A DNA stretch of 64,000 nt, taken from positions 62,001-126,000 of the forward strand of contig CAMPDV010000920.1 of the NCBI GenBank assembly GCA_946699065.1. Direction: 5' to 3'. Position 1 is the stretch's first letter. Every line of letters begins with the position of its first letter. The notes beneath the pieces are model-generated. The model saw only the letters and a list, made by a program, of their open reading frames with translations. It searched no databases and was not told the DNA's origin. Source of the DNA: Loxodes magnus. Lineage: Eukaryota; Ciliophora; Karyorelictea; Loxodida; Loxodidae. Shown here piece after piece: positions 48,328 to 61,400 of the stretch. The position numbers and the translations under genes are program-made.

Positions 48328-51300
48328 AAAAAAATAGTTTTTTAAATTCGTCATAAAAAAATTAACATTTAACTATAAACCACTAAGTTAAAGGTAAAAA
48401 ATCTAAACGCCCTGAATTTAATTTAAATTTTTCATTAAAATATAATGTATCTTAATTAAATCTATTATATCTAATATATTATAAAGCATCTCTAAAGATT
48501 TAAATTTGCTTAATTCTCAAAACAATTAAATTACTTAATAAAATGTTCTAAATTTCTTATAATGGACTTAGATGAGAGTAACATATTAAAAATCCTAAAT
48601 GTAATAGAAACTATTGATTTAATCATAGCTTAAACATAAAATTATTTTAATTTCATCTTTCATAAAAAATCATATATCCATTTTTGATAAAAGTAGATTA
48701 ATAGAAGAAAATTAGTTTACAGTTAAATTCTCTAAGGTAAATATTTAATAATCTTTTTATCTTTTAATCAAGATTCTTATGTACTAAATTTTTACAATTT
48801 AAATATTTGACTGAAATATAAATTCCAATTTATTTATAAAAGTCTTACTCTACTAGTGCAATGTTTTAAAACTTAATAGAGACATATAATTAAAAAAATT
48901 AACAAATAAAATCTTTAAATTCATTATAAAACTTTAGACTATAATTAAAAAAGAGGCAAGCAATGAATATTCATAGGAAATTTTATTAACATTTAATTAA
49001 TCAGAAGTAAATTTTTTATAATAATCATTTATGTATTCTTTTTATCGAATAGTATTACAGAAATATTAATAATGAAAACATAACCTCGAAAAGTATTTTC
49101 TCATATTAATTTTATAAATTTATTTAAAATAGCTATAAATAAATATTATTAAATCATAAATAAAACATTTAATTAATACTATCTAAAATATTATTAAACT
49201 CTATTTAAATAAATTTAATAATAGTAATAACAAATAATATAAAAGCGGTCTCTAAATAAATAGTATATTAAAAATAATTTTCGGACCAAATTCATCAAAA
49301 TTAAATGAAATTATAAAAAAAGAGTATTTAACAAAATTTGATAAATTATTAAAAATAAATTATATCTTGATCAGAATTTATAGAATTAATTTTAAGTAAA
49401 ACTAAGATCAATTTTTATTTAAATCTATAACTTAAAATCTTAATCTAATTTAAAACTTCGTTTTAATAAATAAACTAATTTAATAAAAAAAGCAAATAAT
49501 AAGAATTAAATTATCCTAATTATTTAATAAACTGATGATCGAAAATAATTTTCTTTATCTTAGATAAGAAAAATAAATTTCGAAAAAAATTAGTATCTAA
49601 AATTAGTTGAAGAAGATAAAAAAAGTAAACGAAAAAAAAAAAATTAGCAAAAAAAATAACATAAATTTAATAAAATTTTCCTTTTCGTATGTACTTTTTT
49701 TTAATTATAATAAAATACTGCTATTTTTTCTAAATAAATTATTTTTGACATGCTCGTACCTTTTAAATTTTATAAATATTATTCAAAAATTTTAATAATT
49801 TTTAACTTTTTTCTACATAGGTAAATTTTAGACGTTCTGACCTCTTTCACTTTTTAGATATTTGTAAAAATGTTTACAGATTAAAATAAACATTTTTGTT
49901 CTGCTTTCTATTTATACAGTTTATCTAAAGATCAATTTAAAATTAAAAAAATTATTACATCATAATTTTTCTTCTGAAATTAGTCTATAAATAATCAAAC
50001 TTCTTAATTAATAAAGAAAATATCGACATCACGTATATTTTTTTTAAATAATATCGAAAAGGAGCAATAAAAATTATTTGTATAGTATTTGTTACAGAAA
50101 AGGAAAACAAAGTAGGTTAAGAGTTAAAAAAACTGTAAAAGCATACAAAATTATAAAATGTATATTTTTTTTTATTGTAAAAAATTTAATAAAAAAATTT
50201 TCAAATTCTTGATAAAGTAAGAATAGTTAGCTTTTAAGTTTATTTTTAAGTTTTAGTCCTAAAGATAGCAGAATACTATTTTAGGGACATTTGTTTATAA
50301 AATATTTTGTTTGAGCCTTATTAGCTCATATTATTTATTCAAACTAGCAAATTTTTCTTGCGAAGAAAACAATAATATAAATGTTTTCAAAGATATTCTA
50401 ATTATCAGAGATATTAAATTTATTTAAGAAATTACATTTGAAGTAAACGCGGTTTTTTTTTTCCTGGGCCGAAACACTCAGTTTTTAAAGCACGCTACAA
50501 ATGATATAAATGATTTAAGAATGAAACATTTATTAAAATGTATATCTGTTAAACTTAAAATGAAGTCATAAAAGTAATTATTTGAATAATTCACTTAGTA
50601 AATCTAACTTAGTTGAATTAGATAAATAGTAAAAGTTAAACTTTGATTTGAGTACGGCAGCATAAAAAAATGCCTCAGCTTTTCTCATAAAAGAAAATCT
50701 TTTTAGTTAAAAAAAAAGCTTAAGCAATCAATAGAAATTTAAAAAATATTATCTTTTTATTGTAACTTTAAATTATTTTAAAAATTAAATTTATTTATAA
50801 TAAATATTTTAGTTATTTTAATATCATTTAAGATTCTTATTTACACTTTATTTAAACTTAAAATGAGAAAAAGCATTTTTATCTTTGATAGTAACAAAAA
50901 TTCTAATAGGTAATTCTTAATCTCTTTTTCATCTTGAGAAATTAATAATTACAAATTTAGAAAAAAACTATTTTAAAAAATAAATGTTTCCTAATTTTTA
51001 TTTGATATAAATGCAAAATTATTTTTATAAAATTTCTTGTATTTTGATAAATTATTTCTATCGAACTTTTAAATTAAAAAATACAGTAAATAAAATTAAT
51101 GAATTACTTTTATTTAAATCCAATTAAAAGAGATTTTAAATAACTTAAATTAAAAGAATAAAAATTTTATTTTTTTAAACAAATAAATACATTATTTTCA
51201 CAATATTTTTATGTAATAAAAAACATATTAATATTTATAAATAATAAGAAAAGTATTTTTTAAACAAACAATTACAAATGTTTAACAAAATCTTAAATAT

Positions 51301-52800
51301 GGAATAACAAAAAAGTTTATCTTAGTTTAATTATTTATAAATCTTTTTCCAATTTTTATAAAATTTGAAAAACATATTTAAAATGAGAAATTTTTTAAAT
51401 TTAAAGAAAAATAATCATCATTTTAATTTTTATTAAATTATTTTTAATGATTAAAGAAATCTTATTAAGCAATAATTACATAAATTATAATTTATCACTA
51501 AGATAGAAAAATACTGAAAATTCAAAAAAGCATTAAAAAAAATTAAAAAAACATAAAAATTTATAGATAAAAATGTAAGAAAATATTGAAGGATGAATAT
51601 TTTAACCTGAATATTCTTTAGTTATTTTTATAAAATTTATAAGCAAAAGATATTTCATAAAATAATTATGAAGGTAGCGTAATTTTCAAATTTAAATGCC
51701 AATAATTATACAATTATTTCTCAATATTTAAAATATTTAATCTCTTATATGTTTTTTATTATTACTTATTTTTTAAACTTTTAAACCTTGAATAAGAGTA
51801 TAAAATTATTAATTTTAAAAAATTAAAATAATTTATTTTAATAATTGGTATTTATTTTGTTATTTTTAATTTAAATATATGTATTTTCTTATAAATGTGT
51901 ATATATAAGTAATAAAAGAGATTGAAAAAAACATTGACTTTTAGTATTTATAATATTAAAGAATTGTTTTAGTTAAAATATGTTTTTAAATAAAAGAAAT
52001 AAAGTAATTTAATTATAGTGAAATATTTTATGTAAGTATAATTTTCTTATTATTACAAATTATTAATAAAGGTTTAGTTAAATATCTTTAACTGGCAATG
52101 ATAAAATAATTCATTTTACATAATTATAATTATAATAAGTTTAATTAAATTTTTATATTTAAATTAATAATTTATACTCAACTTTAAAATATATTATAAG
52201 TAAGTTAAGATTATTATTATAATTGCTTATATTATTTGGAACTAAAAGTATACATTAATTAAATTTATAAATATTTATAATTCTTTATTAGATTTATTTT
52301 ATACAGTTTTTTCTAAAGATATGTTTCACTATATTTACTTTTTATTTCACGAAATTATTGTTTTAATTATTGTAGTCATTAATTATCAAATGTTAACCTT
52401 TTTATTTTTATAATATAGTAATCAAATGCTTATTGTTAACCAATTATTAAAAATTCATATCAAAATTATGAAAAGCTTCCTTTTTATTAATTTTTAATTG
52501 ATACAAAGATAATTAATTCTAGCTAAACATATAATTATTATTTAATTTTATATTTTTTATATAGTATTTTTAATATTAATATCTTACTATTATAAAGTAT
52601 TATTTTAACTATATTTTGCTATCATTTAGAATTTTATATTATTAAAGCCATAAAGCTAATGTTTCGTTTGCTTTACTTAGTACTAAAATTTCTTTAAGGT
52701 ATTTCTTCCTTTATATTTTTCGTGTTTTATTAATTAAAGTTAAATAAAGAATTCTTTAAATGAATTCATTAGCAATTTAAATAGTTTTTAGAACTTAAAT
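48328..52800. other. Long AT-rich region without recognisable genes
   Basis: No coding-like frame in either code and no repeat array. A small GC-richer patch at 50448-50500 has no recognisable content. Confidence 0.6.
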
Positions 52801-52814
52801 TTTAATATTTATTT

Positions 52815-53230
52815 ATAAAAATAAAGGGTATAAATTAAAGCTATTTAGTAATAATATTTCACTTTAATAAAATAGTTATTGTAAGAAACTATTTATTTAT
52901 TTATTTTTAAATTTAAATTTAAAATAAAAAGCATCTATAACTGTAAGAATTGCTTCCTTCAATGAGACTCTAATAAATGTTTTTAATGTTTTTTAATAAT
53001 AATCTTGATCTCATCAATTTTCAATTTTTCTTGTTTCAGTCTCTCTTTTATGTCTTCCTTTTTTACTTTTTCCATTTCATATAAATCTAAACTTTTTGAC
53101 GAGTGAAAACGATTTTTAAGGGTAAAAGGAGGTTTATAAGTTTTTGTAGGAGTTGTATGTGGAATTTCTGATCGGAAAAGGCAGAAATGGGAGGAGTAGG
53201 CAATGACAAGTGAAAACAATTTTTAGTTTT
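52815..53230 (-). mobile_element. 5'-truncated LINE A-family 3' end
   Basis: The minus strand carries the last codons (MEKVKKEDIKERLKQEKLKI) and the 3' UTR of the LINE A family. It matches 8250-8490 through GTGAAATATTATTACTAAAT to TAGCTTTAATTTAT. About 400 bp are kept, the usual result of incomplete reverse transcription. The 5' junction is near 53230. It lies just downstream of the NACHT gene's lysine-rich extension, on the same strand. Confidence 0.82.
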
Positions 53231-53299
53231 AAAATATTTCATCAAGATTAAGGTTTTTTTATTGAAGTATGCTTCTTTTTTTCACGCCTTTTAATTTTA

Positions 53300-54082
53300 G
53301 AATTTTAGAATTTTTTCAATTACATATTCAGATTTTTTTAATTTTTTTTTTCTTATAATACTGTCTCATATCTCTTGCAGCTTACTTTCAACATATTTTT
53401 TTAGCCCTTTGTTTTTTTTATTGGCTTTTTTTTCTGATTAGTTTTTTCATAAATTTTTCCGATTTTAAAACTTTTAAGACATATAGCTTTTTTTTATTTT
53501 AAATTTTTTCTCTTTGTGTTTTTAAGCGCTAATGAGTAAATACTTCTTTTCTTTAAAGTAATTAATTTATTTATTTGAGTACTAACTTTTTTTTTAATTT
53601 TAAATCGATTTCTCTCTTCCTTCGTGACTACTGAAATAACTTTTATTTAAATAGATTTTAGGGTTTTACTTCTATTTCTTCTTCGTTTTTTTTATCTTTC
53701 TCTGTTCATTTAAGTGTTTATCTTTTTTATTAAATCCTTTATCGCAGAAACTTTTTTCTCTTTTTTTTCTCAGTTGCCTTTTTTTCCTCCTTATTCTTAT
53801 GTTATTTTTCTTTTTCTTTTGTACTTATTTGATCATAGAATTTTTTGCAGTTTCTTCACTCAGATTTCTTTCGAATCGCGAAAGTATCATTTCTTCACTT
53901 TTTTAATCTTCTTTTTCTTTTACTTATTTTTTTTTATAGAATGTTACTTTCTGCGCTTGTCTAGATTCTTTTTAGTTTTTCCAGTCTATTTATTTGATCT
54001 TTTTGTTTTTTAGCTAGTTTTTTTTTCGGAATTTTTTATTATGTTTTTTAATTTTTTTTCAAGATAGTCTTAGTTCTCTTTC
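53300..54082 (-). CDS. Lysine-rich extension downstream of the NACHT gene
   Basis: The minus strand is strongly purine-rich (the plus strand is T/C-rich). In the frame that continues from the NACHT gene it reads LEKENQDYLEKKLKNIIK, then many Lys/Arg/Glu/Gln-rich residues to about 53300, broken only by TGA codons. It may be a charged coiled-coil C-terminus of the same protein if TGA is read through, or a 3' UTR with skewed composition. No domain recognised. Confidence 0.35.
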
Positions 54083-56952
54083 TCAAGTCATAAGATCGAT
54101 TCTATTCCTTCCGCTAGGCTGAGTTTTACCATTCGCTTCTCATTATCCTTTTTCAGTTTCCTAACCTCTGCTTGGTGATTTATCACTATTTAATCAGCCA
54201 CTCCAAGCTCATCTGGCTAGAATTTTTAATTTCGGACACACATATACCCGGTAGATCCAAAGACGTTAATTAGTAATCCATCCAATTCAATATCGTTATA
54301 TTATTAGTTGCAGCTATTTATAAAGAAACATTAGTACTGGACATTCTCACTATCTCCAATAGATTTTATTATCACTTGAATTATTATTAGCAGAATTTGA
54401 ATTATAAATCTCTCTCACAAACTATAGTATCTCCAGATTGTCCACTATCAAAAATTTATTTATATTGTGAACTTCTATTGCTTATGCCTTAGCGGATGAA
54501 ACTAAATCTATAATATTCTTTGCCACATAATAATCTCTTACCAACGCATGAATAAACTCAAACCTCTTTTTATTATTCTATTCCTTTGTCTATATCAGAC
54601 ACCCTATATAGTTTTAATCGTCCGTAAACTACTCTACCCACTTTTGATTCACTTCATCAAAGCTTGATATCTCCACCGAACCCTGTAACATCTTCCATGC
54701 CGCATTCTTTTAGATACTTTCAAACAACTTTATTTACTAGTTGAGCACCTTACTTTTTAAACCCTGATTTTACAATCTTTCTTAGGTTCTTTTGTTTCAC
54801 TAAACTATGAAAATCTCATATATTCTAGACTTTTAAACTACTTAACCACTTTTTAAGTAATCTAATATCTCTTCCTCACTCAAACAAATATATAGCAGAA
54901 AGGGATTACTGATAATTTCTTTCAGACCAGGCATTTTCTATATTAATGTCATCATCTTTTATATTTAAGATGCTTCCACTTGACTTGCACTTTATTATTA
55001 CTGGTTCTTCTTAACTAGGACTTTTTCTATATATTTTTCTATCTAAACGATATCGAATGGCTTTATATACAGTTCCTATAACTCTTATAATTAAACTCTT
55101 TCGCTACTGTATGGTGCAAAATAATGTTGTTAATTTTTTTCTTTTAATGCATAATTTACTCTACATGTTATTATATATTTTGCCTGAGGATACTTTTGCT
55201 TTAATTTATTACTACTGATAATAGCCTTGCATTCTCCCAACTCATCATACGCATCAAATAAGAACAGAATCTTTCTAAATTTCAATGTCTCATTTCTTTC
55301 TATTTAATAATTATCTAAAGCAGATTCTATTAATTTGTCTTCGAATGCTTTTATAGTTGGGAGATACACATATATGGATAAGTATTCATGTTTCTAGTCT
55401 AGATATTTTAAGGCTAAAATCTTCAGGAACAAGGACTTTCCAGAACCAGAATCTCCCAGAAGTAATAATCCTGTCTTAGTATCGTTTTCTAAAAATTTCA
55501 AAATTTCAAGGTCAAGATCATCCTCAGCTTATGAATTAGGATTAGGAGCGCAAAGTAAGCTTACGTAATATTCTTGCTTCTCCGAAACCTCTTTTTTTAA
55601 AGTCCCTATCATATTTTAATATATACTACTGCTAATGCCCTTAAGTGCCAACCAATTCTCTTCTATTGTTTAAGTAAATAAAACAAAATGCTCTGGATCC
55701 ATTAATAATTCTAGAATTATCTAACACTCTTTTACATTCTTGCTTAAGTTCTCTTTTTTTAACTTAAATATTCTTTCCTTATAAGTGCAAGCTATTTGGT
55801 TCTTTTCTAAAGTCAATTCCAAAAATGTCTTCATTGCATAGTACCTTATCTACCAATCCTTGCCGTCACATAGTTTTTCTAAAAGTTTACATGAGTCTTC
55901 TACCAATTCTGCACTAGCTTACGGGTTTTTTATCATGTGTTTTAGAAGATAGCATGCTCTAAATCTTAAGTCTATTTTTTCTTTCAAAATAATATCTCAA
56001 AATTGGTAAAAATTTTATTTTGAGTATTGTCTAACTAAATCACATGCAAGAGCATCTAAGACTCGTAATCTAATAATCTTTTTATAGTTGAGCTTCTAAT
56101 TTACCCAACCTTTTCCTCATAAGAAAAACTCCTTTATAATAGAGATCGCTTCTAACCCTATAACTCCAACTCCAAACGTCAAGACAATTATTCATTAAGC
56201 AACTTTTAAAATCTTACATAGAATTCCAAAATATTCGGTTTCTTTGCTATCTGGAATATTCTCCAGAATCATCAAACTAAATCTTAAGTAAAAATCTAGT
56301 TCTGGACCTCCAATCCAATCTTTTTTTTATTTTTATTTACTAACTTTAAGCTATCATTTATTTTTAAAATGAGCTCTTCTTTTGTTTTTTCATTTATAAA
56401 GGAGTTTTACTCGTTCTTCTAAAGCAACATAGCCAATAATTCAGGAAGATTTCGTACAAGCTACTCTTTCAAAAGCAAAGACCATCCTTCAGCATACTTA
56501 TGGGAAATAATTTCAATGAATTGATTTATAAGAACTAATGGATCATTGATGTTGGAAAACTTATTCTTTTGAATTGTTTGAATTCCTTGTAGAACTTTAT
56601 CCATCTTTTATTCATTCAAACCTTCTTTTAAAAGCTACAATCCTTCTTGATAAATCTTTTGCAACTTATTACCAAAAACTTGTTCATCTTATGAATCTAG
56701 GAAAGTTTAACTCTCTTTATGCTTCTTGTATTCATATTCCTTCATTTAATTACTTGTAGTTTAGCGTTCATCCCTTTCTAGTATCTTTTGATTGTTATTA
56801 ATAGTTTTCATAAAGAAAGGAGAGCCAAATCGGATTAAAAGAACATGTGACTTTAAGAATTCATTTGTCTAGCTTTATTACTGAAAGCCTTGATAGTTTC
56901 TCAGAACTTAACTGAAAAGATAGCAATTCTAATTGCAAATTCCAGTAAACAT
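54083..56952 (-). CDS. NACHT/STAND-type P-loop ATPase with helical-repeat N-terminal part
   Basis: Start ATG at 56952 (TAAAATG context); about 950 codons on the minus strand. Residues about 150-430 are helix-rich with HEAT/armadillo-like character (LRVLDALACDLVRQYSKQ, LRFRACYLLKHMIKNP). The NTPase follows: Walker A GLLLLGDSGSGKS near 55465, Walker B ILFLFDAYDELGE near 55250, sensor-like YIITCRVNY near 55160, then NPFLLYICLSEEE near 54890 and FEFIHALVRDYYVAKNI near 54510, as in NACHT ATPases with their winged-helix part. STAND ATPases act as signal-sensing switches. In-frame TGA codons stand at four places where Trp fits, including IFIVQ-x-N (54797-54799), where ciliate homologues usually have Trp. 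Two apparent frame changes (at an A-run near 56325 and near 54365) may be decay, introns or assembly errors. Confidence 0.85.
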
Positions 56953-56999
56953 TTTATTATCTTAAAGACTAAATTCTCTTAAATACCTTAAATTATATA

Positions 57000-58400
57000 A
57001 AACATTAAATAAAATAAATTAATATTAGCTTTATCATCTATAACTGTAAAAGCTAATTATCTAAATAATTAATAATTAAATCATTTTATACTCTAACTCT
57101 ATAAACCTAAAACTAATTAAAATCAGCTAGCTTTAAATTAAGTCTATTAAATAGATTTAATTCTTAAATATAGAAAAAAGAAAAAGAATCTAATGAATCA
57201 CAATTAAAAAGCTAATAAGTAGATAAATAGCAAAGTATCAAATTGAAAAATAGCTAATTTATACATGGTAAGCATTAAATTTATTAATTTAATAGGCTTT
57301 GCTGATAGCATCTTATTTGATATCCAAGTAACTTATAAAATAGCCAGATATTTGCTTATTTTTGACATAGCTTAAAATAAATCTAATAATTAAGTCTAAA
57401 ATCTTTTATTTTCTATTTAACTGAGAGTATTTTAAGTTCCTAACTGAAAAATATAATAAAGATACTAATTGTAATACTAATTGAAGAGATTCTACATAAT
57501 TAAAAATAAATTATTAGTTTCATAATAAATTCTTCCCTAAAAAAGAAAGTCTAAAGAAGACAGTTTTTATTAAGCTCAAAAAATAGAATTAAACTAAAAA
57601 AGCTTTTTATTAGTTAAAGAAGGAAAATGATTACTATTTAATATATTCTTTTCACTAAAATTTCTTAATCATAAAAATAAAATAAATAAGCAAAAGAAGG
57701 TTATTATTGTAATAAAATAAGGTTTAAAGGTTTTAATAATAGTAGAATCATATATCTAATATAATAAAATATAATAATTTCTATAATTAAGGTAATAATA
57801 ATAAAGATTATATATATTATATTTAATAAAAAGTAAAGCATAAGATAAAAGAAAAACTTATTTTAACTAGTTAACTTTATTTAAATTATATTAGATGTAT
57901 TATCTAATTTCTACTATTCAGATACTCACTAAATTTAGCAATTATAATAAAATGTCTTAATGAACTAAAGAAAAATTAAGTTTCTAATTATTTTAATAAA
58001 TCTATTTGAAACTAAAATTAAGACAAGCTCTAATAACTATAAAGAAGCTAGCTTATATAATAAGAATAAAATAAAGCTAAACATTTATTAATCAAAAATG
58101 TTATAATTTATCTTAATTAATTATAAGCCTTTAGCTTTACTTAGTTACATGTCTTTAGGATTTTAAGACTAAGAATTATCTTTATTTATAAGGTATTTTA
58201 GTAGATAAAATTAAGGCTAATTTTTAATAATGCTAGATGTTGCTGTTAGAAAATAAAATTGAAGCTAGTTAAAATTATTAAAGATAAGCTAGCAGGACTA
58301 ATATGATTAAAACTAGATGATAATCTTAAATCATAAAATCTAATAAAATGAGGAATTCATTAAATAGAACAAAATAAATTATACCTAGAAAATTCAAGCA
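57000..58400. other. AT-rich spacer without recognisable genes
   Basis: Nothing recognised upstream of the NACHT gene start. Confidence 0.5.
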
Positions 58401-61400
58401 AAGTTATAAATATTTAAGTTAAAGCTGAAATTCCAGAATGCAATTCTGAAGAAGATTCCTTCAAGGGCTGAGAAGTTATATGAAGAAACTAATTAATAAT
58501 TAAATTTTAGGAAAGATAAATAGCATAGAATTAAAAGATTACATGAGAGGGACAACAATAACGAAAATAATAATTTAGAGATATTAAGTTGCTACAAAAT
58601 TAAAAGAATGCATAAATCTATTTAAAAAGTTATTCTGTGTAATTTTTCTGCTAGATATCGGTGCTAAAAGAAGAAAGAAATTTAAAACATGCTTAATATT
58701 AAGCATGACTATGATCAGAAAACTAGATAAAAAGGCTGAAAAATCTCAAAATCAAATGATACAAGTTTAAAATGAGTAGAATTAGCATTCATTATATTGC
58801 TGTAGAAATTCGCAGGAAATATATTAGCGCAGGAATTAGCTCTATTTGCGTCTCCCAAAGAAGTTATGATAATTTCGGATGCGGTTCTTTGGTTTATTTA
58901 AGCTTTTAACGTTTTTTCAAACCTAAATTTTAATTTTATTTTTGCCTTTATTTATTCAAAAAAGCTGATTACGCATTTCTTTATTTCTTAGTGTTTCCCA
59001 TTCTAATCTGTGCATTTTCATAGCTCTTCTATTTCTTAAAATTATAAGTTTGCTTAAAAAACTCCAATAGCTGAGAAATATAATATCTTAGAATAGCTCT
59101 TAAGATATTAATATTTGTAGGTCAATGAAGACTAACTTATATAAATAGGTTATTATCTTCTATTATCTTCCAGTACCTATAGGTATTTATTTACTTACTT
59201 AAAATTTTGAAAATTCAGTTTTCTCTGATTTATTATAAACTTTAATCTCTTTATTAAAACTTTCCTAAATTGATGGATTCTTAAATCTTACTACCTTAGT
59301 AATTAAGATTCTTATAGGTTTATGCTTCTAATTTTTCTAAATTTATAAATACTTACTCTTTTATTTGAAGAGTCGTGCTATATAGATTGTCTTTTGTCTT
59401 GTTTACACTTTTTATATTGTTCCATTTTTCATGAATTTGATTCTTCATTTTAGCTCTAATAGGATATTTCTATAGGAATGTTTAGTTTTATATGTAAATA
59501 TTCAGGCTACATTTTTTTGGAAAATAAAGTGTTAAAATATCTATTTTCTGCTTACTTGAAAAGCTTAAACCACCCCATTAAATTTGTAATAAATGAAGAT
59601 TTCACTGTAATAAAGGTTACTTATGAACTGTTTTCCTAAGCTCTATTTTAATAAATAGACACTTACATTTGTTTAATTTTTAAATTAAATTAATTAAAAA
59701 AGGAAAAGCTGAACATTAACTTATTAAAGCAAATAATTATCTTCTTAATAAAACTTACTAAACAATTCCATAGTTGTAGAGATTAAATCTTATTATAGGA
59801 GAGCTATAGAATCAGTTAAGTCTTCTATTTTTTTGATACTATATTCACAAGTTGTGACAGTTAGTATATAAGATTGAAAAAAGAGATTTAATTCTTAATA
59901 GAATAATATAAACATTAAAAGTAACAAGTCAAGATTAAGATAACAACACTTTAATATCCTTAATATATACATTTATAACCTAATTCAAATGCAACTTAAA
60001 GGTGTGATATTCAAGCTCCACTTAAAATTTTATATCCTATTTGCTGAGACATCGACCCTTAAAAAATGTTCTGGACTTAATTTAAAGAAATAATTTTTAA
60101 ACAGCAATGAAGATTCCAGAAAAGATGCTTAAAAATATCGAAGTTAAATGAAGAGATAATCTGAAAGTTTTAAATTAAATTCAAGGATTTTCTAGAAGTG
60201 AAACCTCAATAAGGCGGAACATCAAGAACTAAAAAATTAAAAATAACTAAGAGGCAGTAGAGGTGGAAAAAGGAATAGTTTAAGATCATAATATAGATAG
60301 GAATAATGTCTTAAGCTTACAAGTTAAATTTGATTTATCTAATAATTTTTAACTTATTGAATTATTTAGAATAAGATCATTAGCTTGCTTGATTATCTTT
60401 CAAACATTATTTAAATTTGAATCTTCTAGTTATAAGCATTAAACCAAAATAATAGAATCATATTATATAAATAAGAGGGTTATTAAAATAATAATAATGA
60501 GACTAAAGTTTAGATAAAGAGAGTTAGTACTATTTAAAGAATAAGGAAAATAATAATTAGTAGATTATTAAACTAAAAGTATTTCTATTAATTAATATAT
60601 TAATATATCTTTAATATACATCTTAATTAAATTAAACAAAACTTACTTCTTCACTTTAATTCAACAATAGAACATTTAACTGGGACCAATCAAACTTCCA
60701 ATGCCTTAGAAATTTTAATTCAAACTTTATCTGCGTCTAAACTAACTGAGAAACTATTCCAAAATTAGAATTGGAGACTTAGCTTATTAAATAAGAATGA
60801 TTATGATAATTTACAAATAAGAAAGTTTAAGTCATAATCTAAAAGAAATTAACAGATATTACTAAATTAAAATCTTAAGATTTTAAGGATTTACTGAAGC
60901 TATTAGAAACTATTTTTATTTGAAAGAGAAAAACATTTAATTGGGCAGAATAAGTATAAAGCACTTTAAAATATTCGCTGAAAGTAAAATCAAGAAATAT
61001 AAAGTAAAAAAGAAGAAAGAAGAAAGTATTATAATCAGATTAAATTTCATTTAGAGACTCAGAAAAATCTTCAAAAAAAGAAAGGAATGCCTCATTAAAT
61101 AACAAAATTGACTAAAAATAGATATAGAAAAATAATTTAAGACCATAAAAATGAGCTACAGCTTTCAATTCTATAAATGGAAAGAGAAAAATAGAATTAA
61201 GAGAGATATTTATTGTAATAAAAGATAAGAAATAAGACATAGATAAAGGCAACTAATATGAAATCAATCTAGAGAGCCAATTTTAATTTTCTCTAGTAAA
61301 ATTTTGTTAGTCTGTACTGATAGAAAGTGAAAGAGGGATTTTTAGCAATGATTTCACAAAATTATTTAAGATATCTTAAGTTTAAATTAGGATTATAAAA

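Noticed and set aside
53714-54013. Plus-strand Phe-rich membrane protein in the standard code
   Set aside because: It is the mirror of the purine-rich, lysine-rich minus strand downstream of the NACHT gene; low complexity explains it.
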